Source of the DNA: Phytophthora colocasiae
Taxonomy: Eukaryota > Oomycota > Peronosporomycetes > Peronosporales > Peronosporaceae
Direction of reading: 5' to 3'
Assembly: GCA_018806915.1 (NCBI GenBank)
Contig: JAGKQI010000104.1
Location: 1,674,001 to 1,738,000, forward strand
DNA: 64,000 nucleotides
Numbering within the stretch: position 1 is the stretch's first letter; the number at the start of each line of letters is the position of its first letter. This document shows positions 28,307 through 38,259 of the stretch, one piece after another. Both the position numbers and the translations under genes were made by a program. The notes under the pieces were generated by a model, which made no database searches, was not told where the DNA came from, and worked only from the letters and a program-made list of their open reading frames with translations.

Positions 28307-28470
28307 TCGAAATAGTGTTGTTCCTAGTCGATAGAACACAAAATCATATCAATCGACACGTATTAGAACAGTGATTGGGCTGAATCCAGGGGGAGCTGGT
28401 TGAACACGACGTACTTTGAAAAATGTAACTCGCCTATATAGTTATCGCTCTGGGAAAATGGAAGCCAAAC

Positions 28471-28640
28471 CGTTTTTGAGGTGTTGTGGAGCGAGTATTT
28501 TGAGGATTGGCGTGAATCGACCGACATTCGATTGGTTTTGCTATCTAGTTTCTATTGGTCAATGTCTCTCGATTCATTGCTGCTTATTGGCTAAAACACA
28601 TCGAAAAACGTGGGTGGCCGTATATTTTCCGCCCGCACTA
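28471..28640 (-). repeat. Right terminal inverted repeat of the Tc1/mariner element
   Basis: Reverse complement of the left repeat. The differences include AAGCAGC for AAGAAGC and ACCAATCGAATG for CGAATCGAATAG. Confidence 0.88.
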
Positions 28641-28642
28641 TA

Positions 28643-30512
28643 CTTCATATATCCAGGACAAGGCACTATGACAGTTCGATACAAAACATCACGTGTTGCA
28701 AAAATGATATATGTAAAGGGAATACGTGAGGTGGTCCCAGCACTGTAAAGCTACCCCGAACTTTTTCTCTTATGAGTAAAACGCTCGGGCATACGAAACG
28801 TCGTTGCATGTCAACTAATTATTTTATTTTTTGTTGTTCTTGTACACGTGTGGAAAAATGTAGCTGTTACTGCCATTAACTTCAAACAAAGTACGACTTG
28901 GTGCTGAGCTTGGACGATGTGTTCGTGTAGAATGCGCTCCTGATGATCGCATATGAACTCCTTTAATGTCTGGAACCGCTGGACAGTGAATAGATACAGG
29001 AATAGCAGCGAAACTTAGGTTTGATAAATGACGATAAGTGGTTGTGAAGAAGGTAGGGCAGCCAAATTTCTTTGACGCTTGTCACGTGAAAGAAACCTGC
29101 GAACTGGAGGTTTAAAACCTGGACATGGAAGACCTATCAGCATGGTAGCTTCGATATGGTAAATTGTACTTGCTGTGGAAGCGGACTGGCACGCCCTGGT
29201 CGTCGCATCAACCTCCTCCGGTATTCCCTCCCATGTTGTGTACACTATCTACATGAAGAAGAGAGGTGCAACGTGGGTCTTGCTGCACATTAGCATAAGT
29301 GTCCAGTAGTGAATAGCACGTGAGACCTATTCTGAAAGGCAACTCGTCTGACGCATCTCCAAGGTTTGGAACGAGAGTACCAATTCCCCTAAAGAGTCGC
29401 AAAATACTAGTAAGCCTTCTCTGGCTTAAACAGGATTTCGTTTGAGCTCGAACACTTATCGTGCATAGATCCCGTTTACGGGTTGCATTAAGTCATCTCG
29501 ATGTTTTGCACGCCAATGATTCATGGTCCGTTCAAACGGGAACAAAATCTAATAAATACGTCGTGAGGAGTCACACCAGAATACATGTTAGTTTTATTCT
29601 GTACAAAACTTTTCATCTCTGCTGTCAATTCTACCCCCTCCCCCCGGAGAGTTTTCGCTTTCGTCCAACATAGCATGTTGTCTGTTTTGAAATACGAACA
29701 CAAGGCCACTAAAGTCACACATATTCATCTTGTAGTGGCATCCACAAGAGGTGTCAACAAGGGGACAGCGGACAGAGGTACACTTCGTCAGAATTGTGCG
29801 TATCGTGTTGCGTTCTTGAGGTTCGACGTCTTTACCACGACTGTTACCCATGTACAATGGGTAACAGTCGTTTTTCCTTGTAGCCCGACTTGGTAATGGT
29901 TCCATAAATTCTTCTAACCTTTCGGCAGTAATTCACTAGAGTCAAATTAGTTGCCAGACAGGCAGTCTTCTCGAAGGTTTAGCTGTCGAGACAGTACTTT
30001 CGCTTGACTAGATTACGTATTGTTAGCCACAATACATGGAGGTGTTGAACCTCGCTTAAGCTATTTCCTGAGGCGCTATCGTGCAAACTGGCCTGGCTAC
30101 GTGAGCTGACCATGGCCTCCCTGACATTACCGACTACCGCAGTCTTTTGTTTCACCAGCGCGTGGTGTTTACTACGATAAAGTGATCCGAGCAAAAAAAA
30201 GACAGCTCCTGAACAACACGATTAACCACCTTCTCGTTCGTCAACGGCTTTTATTTCATGTACTTGAAAACGGATTACCCGTGTAGCCCAGAAGTCGCTG
30301 TATTTCTGTCTGCAAGGCCACATCAAGGTTTGGTGCCGTGTGCCCTCGCCTTTTTCAATGCCCTTAGGCGGAGATCAGGTAACATAGAGACCTGAGAGGA
30401 CCCGCCTATTCCATGTTGGGTCGTTGTCTTGTCTCTAGCGGTAGCCCATTTCATATTGCTCGTTTGGACAGGCTCTGGAAACTAGATAGTCTTTTTCAGA
30501 GTGCAAGTTTGA
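28643..30512. other. No recognisable gene
   Basis: Short frames only. The minus-strand pieces at 29015-29245 and 29208-29402 look coding-like in composition (EVDATTRACQSAS) but I know no family for them. One strong hairpin is listed separately. Confidence 0.45.
29837..29871. repeat. Perfect 15-bp hairpin with 5-nt loop
   Basis: Arms 29837-29851 and 29857-29871 (ACGACTGTTACCCAT and its complement) enclose GTACA; TTTTT follows directly at 29871-29875. It stands alone in a gene-free stretch. Confidence 0.95.
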
Positions 30513-30743
30513 GTGTTGAATATAGCCGATTGTATTGAATTATATTTCCCTCTATATTAGAGGGTGGTGCGCGAACGTGACAGGGATACCAGACAGACCA
30601 GGTGTCTGGTAACAAGTGAAGTATTAGCCCACCATTCAAGGGCCCAGAAAGAATAAGAACAGCTATATATTCCTGAACTCTGTATATTTGTTGTTTATCT
30701 CTGAAGTCAAGTGTCTCGGTTCTGAATTTGTGATATTCAGACA
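30513..30743 (+). repeat. Possible Copia-type LTR
   Basis: Starts TGTTGAATATAGCC and ends CAGACA, followed by CCGATATCAGG, which is like the ATATCAG-type primer site of Copia elements. It contains two short hairpins (CCCTCT/AGAGGG and ACCAGACA/TGTCTGGT). No second LTR and no Copia coding region are visible nearby, so this is tentative. Confidence 0.3.
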
Positions 30744-31154
30744 CCGATATCAGGTTTTCTCTGGTGACAAATCTCTCTCCGTGTATCGACTTCCTATTTG
30801 GTTTCCAGAGATTCCGACTCCCGAACGCTCCTGGCTAGGTTTCCTGAATTTCGACTCAATACTCCTCAAGGACACCCCAACTTCTCTTCACCTGGACTCC
30901 GGCGAGTGTCATATTCTTAAGACAACGAACCCACGGGGATACCGCAAGGTACCACACGCACGCCTACGTTACACGACTCTGAAAGCCACTTTTCAGTAGT
31001 CGTATAACCGGGTTCACTACGCCACCTGCTCCGCGACCAAAGTTTTCACCGACTTCGCGACAACTGGTGTGCGTGCCCGGATCTTTGTATCGTGATATCA
31101 CCGGCTTTGAAAATACAAGAAGACAAAGTTTCCTGTCAAGCGTCAATATTCAAG

Positions 31155-32370
31155 ATGGCTACACCAGGATCTATGAGAGGAGGACGCCGTGGTCCCGGTC
31201 GAAGTGCCCCGACACGTCAGTCTAAGCGTCTACAAGGTTTGTCGCCTGAGGAGCAACCAGACCTGGATGCTATCCAGAAGGCGGCTCGCGAGAAGAGGCT
31301 GCGTGAGAGAAGAAGGCAGCCGAGAGTGTGAACGTCGAGAACCGGCGGTCGAAGACCAGCCTGCTGCGGAACCAGAAGCCCAGGAGACACCCGCTGTCTC
31401 TCGTGAACAAGGTTCTGAAGGCCCGTCAGAAGTCGAAGTTTCTGGTGACGAGGTGACCACTGCCCGTGAGGGTGGTGATGCGGCGTCTGAGGGAGGCGCC
31501 AATATGGTTTAGTCCCCGTTTCCAACATTTTCTCCAACATAGGTTTGAACTTTACATCGGGACGAAGACCCAGTTAGCTGTCCTCCCCTGTGCAGACAAT
31601 TCGTGTGGCGTGGCCGCAGTTATCAGGAATATGGATGCACACGTGCCGCGGAGTACCTCTTCACCATTCCACTTGGTGATCACGGATAGGTACTACTCGT
31701 CTGTTGTCCTAGCGCAGGAGCTACTGCGCAGGCGTTTGTACTTCACTAGGACTATACAGACTCGCCGTGCTGGACACGCTGTAGGGGTTATCACCAAGAA
31801 AAAGTTTCCAAGAAGATACCGAGTGGTCCAGCGCAGCGAACCGTGAAACTTGCTGAGAACAAGACGTTTCCGCAAATTAAAGCGACCATGTGGATGGATA
31901 ATATTCCTGTTCACATGCTCTCCACAGGAGGCTGTCGTGCTTTAGTTCCAGTGTGTAAGTTGATTATGTTGAATATTATGCTGGATAGTGATGCACTAAG
32001 GGATTGATATGTTGGATATACTGAATATCCAGATCGCAAAGTTGGTGCAGAAAGGCAAAACTTTCCAGCCCCAGGACAATTGCGCGACTATCAGAAGTGG
32101 ATGGGGAGAGTCGATATCCACGACCCGCTTCGCATGCAGCGATAAAGTATCCAGCTCGTGTATAAGCCCAAGAAATACTACCGTTCGATCATTTTTTGCA
32201 TGACGGACATGGCGGGTAGTCAATGCGTTCATTGTCCATCGCTACTACATGAAGCTGCCAAACCAGAAAGCACCAGATCACTACAAGTTCATGGAGACTC
32301 TGCACGAGCAACTTCTTGCAATTGATGATGCGAAATGCATCGCACGGGGGTCTCAAAATTGAACGCTGTA
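31155..32370 (+). pseudogene. piggyBac-like transposase, internally deleted
   Basis: Starts MATPGSMRGGRRGPGRS with a basic N-terminal region, then an acidic one in another frame (to about 31510). The catalytic part follows: FELYIGTKTQL, then HLVITDRYYSSVVLAQELL with the second Asp, and GHAVGVITKKKFPRRY. Further pieces are MWMDNIPVHMLSTGG (about 31889), KWMGRVDIHDPLRMQ (about 32095) and FIVHRYYMKLPNQKAPDHYK. Between the N-terminal region and FELYIG the segment with the first catalytic Asp is missing, so there is an internal deletion. Frames change at least four times. Confidence 0.75.
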
Positions 32371-32547
32371 GTCTCTGCCCAAGCTGCAGTCCCCACTATC
32401 ACAAATTGGTAAAACACAAAGCGAACATCACTCCAACGCGTCGAGTGTCATGTTTGAATCGATTTCACCCTCTTCCAAACCAAAACTAGTTAGGCGTTGA
32501 TTTGCGTCTAGAGTGTTCTTGTAACGTGTGCGCCAGTAACTCTGCAT

Positions 32548-33489
32548 TTGCCACTCTGTCTGCTGCTGAGACGGCTTGCATACCCAAGCCGACTTGAGGA
32601 CCTCAGAACAGAGTTCATGCGTCAAGCCACCGTACTTTCGTCTGCGGTGAACACCACAGCAACTTTGATATACAATAAAGTTAAGGGGAAAATGGACTTT
32701 GATAATAGGATGATTGCGCGATACAAAGAGACGCCATTTTTGCGAAGGCCGGTCGGCTGACGAGATGCGTGGGATTTGTTGACGGGACTGTAAGGCGTAT
32801 CTGTCGTCCAACTCTCTTTTAGAAGCAAGCCTATAGTGGTCACAAGAAGTGCCATGGAATTAAATTCCAGAGCGTTACCATGGCAAACGGCTTGTTCGTG
32901 TCTTTCGCTAGTCCGTACGAGGGCCGTCGACATGATGGTTTTATGCTGAGAGCTAGCCAAACGGAAGAGCACATGGCTGTGCATCCTGGTTTCGTGCTTT
33001 ATGGAGACCTTGGTTATCCGCTTCGCAGTTGGCTGATAACTCCGTACGCCGATGCAGAGCTTACAGAAGACCAGCGATCTTTTAATCGCGATTTATGTGA
33101 GGCTCGCGTTGCTGTGGAATGGAATTTTGGCTGGGTCGTACGCTACTGGAATTTTTTTGATCTCCTCAACAACATGAAAGTTTACAAGTCTCCAATTGCG
33201 GTGCTGTATGTCGTAGCTGCGTTCTTCACCAACGGTTTGTCCTGTGTAAACCAGACAAGCAAGTATTTTCGATGCCGAGTACCGACGCTGTTGACTTACG
33301 TAGCAGATTTACATCACGAAATCGTCAACGAAGCCGATTATCCATCTGATGATGTTTTTCGATGATGAGTCGGACATGTCCGGTGTCTCTGATTTCAGCA
33401 GCAGCGAAAGTGAAAACAGTGATGAAGCTGAAGGCAGCGACTACGAAAGTAGTGATGGCGAACGCGAGATCATTCCAATTGACGCGTAA
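32548..33489 (+). pseudogene. Harbinger (PIF/IS5-like, DDE_Tnp_4) transposase
   Basis: The N-terminal frame from 32548 has RRLAYPSRLEDLRTEF and KVKGKMDFDNRMIARY. The catalytic part then reads CVGFVDGTVRRICRP (first Asp at 32781-32783), YSGHKKCHGIKFQSV, SPYEGRRHDGFML, YGDLGYPLRSWL (second Asp) and EARVAVEWNFGWV (the Glu). All three catalytic acids are present. Lesions are a frameshift near 32755, an in-frame TAG at 32820-32822 where Gln is usual, and a frameshift near 33360. After the last shift an acidic tail (SDFSSSESENSDEAEG) ends with a stop at 33487-33489. With so few lesions it is a fairly young copy. Confidence 0.85.
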
Positions 33490-33599
33490 AATATCGCTCT
33501 AGAAAGAGCGGATAATTGTTATTCGAGTAAATAAACAAATACAATAATGGTAGCGTTGGCGACGACGCTGTACTAGTTGAGTTTTTCAACTGCCTTAGC

Positions 33600-34507
33600 C
33601 ATCGCCCGGACGGCAGAGGCCATCACCTGGGCCACTTGTAGTTGCATTTCAGTCTACTTCTCTTGAAACTGAGTGTTCTGCTGACGAAGCTGCGCTTCGT
33701 GCTGGAGACGCTCGCGATGCTCGGCCTCACGACGAGCCGAGTACTGCTCGTTTATTTCCTTCAAAAACGCAAGCGGATTGCCCCTCGGCTTGGCTTGTTT
33801 CGCCTTCTTTGTCTTTTTTTTCTCCCTCTTCTCACCTTTCATCGCAGCATCCCGAATCGCCTCGCCACCAACACGATCTTCTTCGAGTTTCTTGCCGCGG
33901 ATTTCGGCCTGTTCGGTCTTTTCGACATCTTCAGCTTCGTTGCGTGAAGAGAAGTGCTGCATCAGTCCCTCGAGCTCTGTCTGATCCACCGTCTTCTTGG
34001 GCTCTCGTCCTGCATGTGCAAAGTATTAGATAGTAGTACCAAGCTGTGCATTGAAAGCTGAACCTGACATCTTGGCCTCTTTGGCCATCAGCTTGCGGTG
34101 GTTCTTTAGAAGAAGTTCGACGTGCTTGCGCAGACTTTCGGGCTCTACATCCTTGCCTAGGACATCTTTTACGCGGCCGTAATGGCAACCCACCTCTCCG
34201 TCTTTGATCCCCCTCCTTCTTTATAGAGCCCGTCGTCACCGAGCACCACCTTCATCACGAGGCAATCTGCTTTCGTCTTGTAAGACACGCGCTGCTCCTT
34301 GTTGCTGGCGGGCTTCTTCTTATCAGCAGCAGCTTCAGCGCGAGCCCCTCTCCGTCGTCATCTGACGCGATCACAACTCTCCACGATGACAGGGTCTTTC
34401 TTTAGGCCTTCTTCCGTCTGCTCTTCTGATGCAATCGCACGCGTCTTCTGAGGCGGCCGGAAGGGCGCCACAACGCTGGCTCGCTTGCCTAGCGGGCTCG
34501 CTCGCAT
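33600..34507 (-). pseudogene. Harbinger-associated Myb/SANT-like protein, frameshifted
   Basis: Read from ATG 34507 (MRASPLGKRASVVAPF) through a disordered Lys/Ala-rich part to GLYKEGGSKTERWVAIT and VEPESLRKHVELLLKNHR, then KLMAKEAKMSGSA, and a Lys/Glu-rich C-terminal coiled coil (NPLAFLKEINEQYSARREAE, 33654-33989). PIF/Harbinger elements usually carry a second gene for a Myb-like DNA-binding protein next to the transposase, and the convergent placement here fits that. At least two frameshifts separate the pieces. The DNA-binding assignment is from context and rough wording; I do not see clear Trp triplets. Confidence 0.55.
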
Positions 34508-34925
34508 GTTTCCTTTTCAGAAATTGGAGGCAACCAAGGATACGCATGATAATGAGAAGGTTATCAAAAGATATAGGTTTTGGAGGCACTTACTCCTTGG
34601 AATAACTGGACCTCGCTTTTATTCCAAGGAATTGGCATTTTGGAACAAAGGTTACAGTTTACCGAGATTCTCTTCCTAAGTAAGGGTTTTTGTTCCGTAA
34701 CCCTCCGAGTTTCGTACTTAGAGTAGACACATGAAACGGTCCCCCACCAAAAATTGTCGGTATGGTGAAATTATTATTTTATCACGGAGCAGCTGCAAAC
34801 CTGATCCGAGTCCTTCGACGTGTCTTATCATTCATTCGGTTTTGTGTGTACAATGACACGGTGCCACGGAGGCGGCTCACAGAGCCTGACGCAAAGGCGG
34901 AAACGATAAAAAGCGTCCGTCAGGA

Positions 34926-36288
34926 ATGTGGCAGCATATAAAGAGAAGTGAACAAATACGACAGGAATGGGAAACATGGGACACAAACCAAGGAGGCAAA
35001 GAGTGGCAGCAGTCAGAAGGCGTTTTGCTTCAACTTTTACAGTTGGGCCTGTCGGAGCGAGTGATAAGGGCGATTATTCCGGTTGGTGGGAGTCACATAG
35101 CTAGATTGAGAAAGGTTCTTGAGAATGGCATTGAATCGCTGCACACACGGCGCCTTAAACCGGATCCCTAGCATGCGTTTACGGAGGAGGATATTGCTCG
35201 TTTCAAAGATCACTGCCTAACGTGGAGGATGGATTCCCGTGTGCTCACCGGCGTCCGCGCCTGTATTTCACTGAAGCCAAGTTGACTTGGAAGATCGTGT
35301 ATTCTCGCTATGTTGAAGACACAACGCGACTCAATACAAACACACGTACATTAAGCTACTCTCGGCTTATCCAGTACGTACTGTACTATTTTCCTGGCGT
35401 TCGACTTAAGCGGACAGCGGAGGATTATGTGACTGCTGTGTTCGTCTGGATGTCCTGCTGTTACAGTCAGGTATTTCGGAGAAAGAACGCAAGGCTGTAC
35501 TACTCAAGAAAAAACCGCATCTCGATGAAGCCATTGCTCAGCGCCGATTTGTGCCCAATTTCGTCGGAAATGACACAGCTTTACATGCACCCGAGCAAGT
35601 TTTACCCAGTGAATTGATTCCTGATACGACAGACGATGGGCCCTTTAATAATGACAGTGATTTAGTTGAAGATGGACTCACAACTAGCGAACCCGTTGCC
35701 TGTCGCATCCAAATCCAAACAGAAGATTTTGGAGGTGATATTTCAATGCCGTACTACGGAGATTCTCGCCCTTCAGCAGATTGCTTCAATAGCAATTTGA
35801 TGATTCAAAATTTCGTAGTAGCAGACATCTCGACTGGGCAGAACACCGTGTACTTTTACGACGAACGGGGGCAGGGTAAAAATGCAGACGCTCAATGTAG
35901 CCTCCGGCGTTTGCATCATCTATTGGTAATTCAAAGATATGCAAGTCGTGGAGTACCCGCTGCTGAAATCTGCCTTAGTGTTCTCGACAACTGTGTCGGT
36001 CAGAACAAATCGAAAGTCGTGTTGATGTTCTTTGCGCTATTGCCGGTCATCTTCCCTTTCAAAAAGGTCGTACTGTGCTACTTATTACCCGGGTATTCGC
36101 ACAATGTTTCCGATCGCGTCGTGGCATGGTATCGTCGTGCAATGCGTGGAGAAAACATTTACACCCCCAAGGAGCTTGTCAGTAAGGTCAACACAATCAA
36201 GACTGTGACTGGCAAGTTTCAAGATCACAATGAACCCAACTCCAGAAATATTTTTCTTCGCCACCTTCCGGATACACCTCCAATTTAA
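34926..36288 (+). pseudogene. Transposon-derived gene with DNCVGQNK motif (DUF7869-like)
   Basis: The first piece (34926-35168) holds a helix-turn-helix-like LGLSERVIRAIIPVGGSHI. Then, after shifts, come KLTWKIVYSRYVEDTTRLN (35222-) and a last long frame from 35551 to 36288. That frame contains VAVIDISTG-like FVVADISTGQNTVYFYDE, then SVLDNCVGQNKSKVVLMFF and LLPGYSHNVSDRVVAWYRR. A DNCxGQNK motif followed by a G-x-SHN motif is typical of a repetitive eukaryotic gene family that I associate with DUF7869; the acidic and His residues suggest a nuclease-type fold. It looks like a mobile-element gene rather than a host gene. Stops separate the pieces. Confidence 0.55.
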
Positions 36289-36954
36289 TTCTTTGAGATT
36301 CCTAGCAACTTTGAGCCCATCCGAAAAGCAATATTGGCGGTCCAGATATAAAGAATGTATGGGAAGCGTCAATCTCTAAGAGGATTTTGTTGGTTCAGAT
36401 ACGGAACGGTTCTAGTTTTTGGAACGGACATCAGTTTTGTAATAATGAAGTGCTGGATGGCGATGCCCGTACAGGAGCACTCACTGTTTGGCGATCACTT
36501 CGGAACAAGATGACAGAGGCACAGGGAGTACCGACGTTCGAACGATCTACATGCCATTACCTGGATTTCAAGTATGCTCGTTCGTGGATATCGTCAAAGA
36601 AGATCGTGTATCGCTGTTCTCATTATCGCCGCTGTCTGGGGCGCTGGAGTTTACAATCGATGCTATGGAATAGCGTCCCACTTGCTCTCACTCTTGTCGT
36701 AACAATGTGGTCGCCGGCACGATTGTCGATGTCACGGAGGACATTAGAAGCGCTGCCGATAGTCTTGCGATAGCTAGTGTGGCGCGGCCCGGCTCTTCAA
36801 ATATGGGAAGAGCTACGAAGTCTGTACTACGCCGACCACAACCCCTCCGTTCTCCGCAGCCTTTCCGAAACACAAGATGTGTCGTGCATTTACCGAGCTC
36901 TGAGGCTACACTACAGTGGAAACGTTCATGGTGCCATCGAGATACCACCACTCT
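36289..36954. other. No intact gene
   Basis: Frames at 36387-36773 and 36777-37000 on the plus strand look partly coding (WEELRSLYYADHNPSVL) but match nothing I know. They may be remnants of the neighbouring transposon genes. Confidence 0.4.
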
Positions 36955-37550
36955 CACTGGTTCTCAACGAGCCTGTGTCCTTCTTCCTGTTTCATTCTGT
37001 GACAGCAAACTCTCAAGACGTGAGCAGTCCAAATAGACTGATCGGCTGGGCTCATCCAGCGCTTCTCAATTGCTCCGTTATAACAACACCACTCTCTTTG
37101 TTGACGTTGGATGGAAGTGGCGAACAGTACAGGCTCTTGAGACACGAGACCGATCTGTGAGCGCAGCCACTTCACGTTCAGGGTTTTACATCACGACCGT
37201 CGAGCAGGATGGAGCCTACGTGGGTCGTAGAAGCGTTCAAGCAGGAAAATGAGCGTACTCGTGCCTCCTCCACTGGACCCGACAAATGCTACGGTTTGTC
37301 CAGGCTGAATGGTGACGTTGTAGTCGTATAGGATCTGCACGACTGGACGGCTTGGGTAGGTGAAATAGACACCGACAGCTTGAATCCGTCCTACACAGGG
37401 TTTGTCGCCTTCGTGATCGTTCGAAGCATCAATAGCTGAGGTTGTATCCAGGATCTTGTAGATCTGAGCAGCAGCTCCTTTGGCTTCGGTGATGGCCGAG
37501 ACGTTAGGCTTGATCTGAGCTGCCAGCTGGTCTGGAGGTCGCTACAATGA
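36955..37550 (-). pseudogene. ABC transporter (P-glycoprotein type) nucleotide-binding domain fragment
   Basis: The minus strand encodes SAITEAKGAAAQIYKILD and CVGRIQAVGVYFTYPSRP, then QPGQTVAFVGSSGGGTST, and, after a stop and a frame change, [20 protein letters not shown]. This order (A-loop region, Walker A, Q-loop) is that of the first nucleotide-binding domain of ABCB/multidrug-resistance transporters. In Walker A the invariant Lys is Thr (GGGTST), which alone would abolish ATP binding. The membrane domains, signature motif and Walker B are not visible. It is a captured or decayed fragment with no neighbours of related function. Confidence 0.8.
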
Positions 37551-38255
37551 CCATGTAGAGGCCATGTACACTTTGTAGAACATTGTAGAGAGTTAATTGA
37601 CAGTCAGTGGACGTAGCTGTGACTGCCGATGATAAAAGCCGTCGTGATAACCTAGTTAGACCCTTTAATCCACAACATCTGCTAACAACACATAGTTAGT
37701 CTTTTTGTACAGCACCACCAAGAGCGGCAATCTTGACGAAGCACTTGCCTGCAACGCCCCGTTATATAGAGGCTGGAGCTATAGCTCATGTTCACAAGAC
37801 GCCAACGCACGAAGCAGCCGTAGGCAAATTGCTAGCGGGCACTGTACGAGCTGGGCAAAAATCCCCGTTCCAAAAACCAGAACCGTTCCGTATCTGAACA
37901 CAAAAACAGCTAACCAATCTCTGGTGTTCAATTTCTATAACATCCAGTAAAGGAGCTCCCTGTTAAAAAGATAAAGTCCCTGTCAGCCAAGTACTTCTCT
38001 ATTCTGAAAGAGTATCCGGCTTACTATCCCAACGTTCCTGAGGCGATTGTCAATGCAGCTACTCATGATAGTGCTACTGCAAGTACAAGTCCCTCCCCTT
38101 AGCGGAAACCTGGTCGCCCTAGCAAGAAGAAGACCGCTCAGGAAACAAACCAGCCTTCGATCTTTTCCAAGAAGTAGGCTCTAATTAGATTAGTAGATGG
38201 GGGCCCGTCATCCGTTTCAAATCGAACATAAGACTAATTATGTTGGTGGCTTTGG
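37551..38255. other. No intact gene; one short coding-like remnant
   Basis: A plus-strand frame at about 37985-38178 reads LKEYPAYYPNVPEAIVNAA and, after one stop, RKPGRPSKKKTAQET, similar in style to the tail of a transposon protein with an AT-hook-like GRP. Nothing else is recognisable. Confidence 0.4.
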
Positions 38256-38259
38256 TTAA

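Larger units (their letters stand above)
27087..28640 (-). mobile_element. Tc1/mariner element with long terminal inverted repeats
   Basis: About 165-bp inverted repeats at 27087-27257 and 28471-28640 begin CAGTGCGGGCGGAAAAT and TAGTGCGGGCGGAAAAT. TA dinucleotides flank both ends (27085-27086 and 28641-28642), as expected for this superfamily. The interior holds a decayed minus-strand transposase. Repeats of this length are longer than the roughly 30 bp common in mariner elements. Confidence 0.9.

Noticed and set aside
29015..29402. Minus-strand coding-like pieces (EVDATTRACQSAS and neighbours)
   Set aside because: Composition is plausible but they are short, interrupted and match no family I know.
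29837..29875. Bacterial-type terminator
   Set aside because: Stem plus T run fits by form, but the window is eukaryotic, and no transcript end is placed here.
30513..30743. Complete Copia element
   Set aside because: Only one LTR-like block and a weak primer-site match are present; no gag-pol or second LTR follows, so only a tentative LTR is listed.
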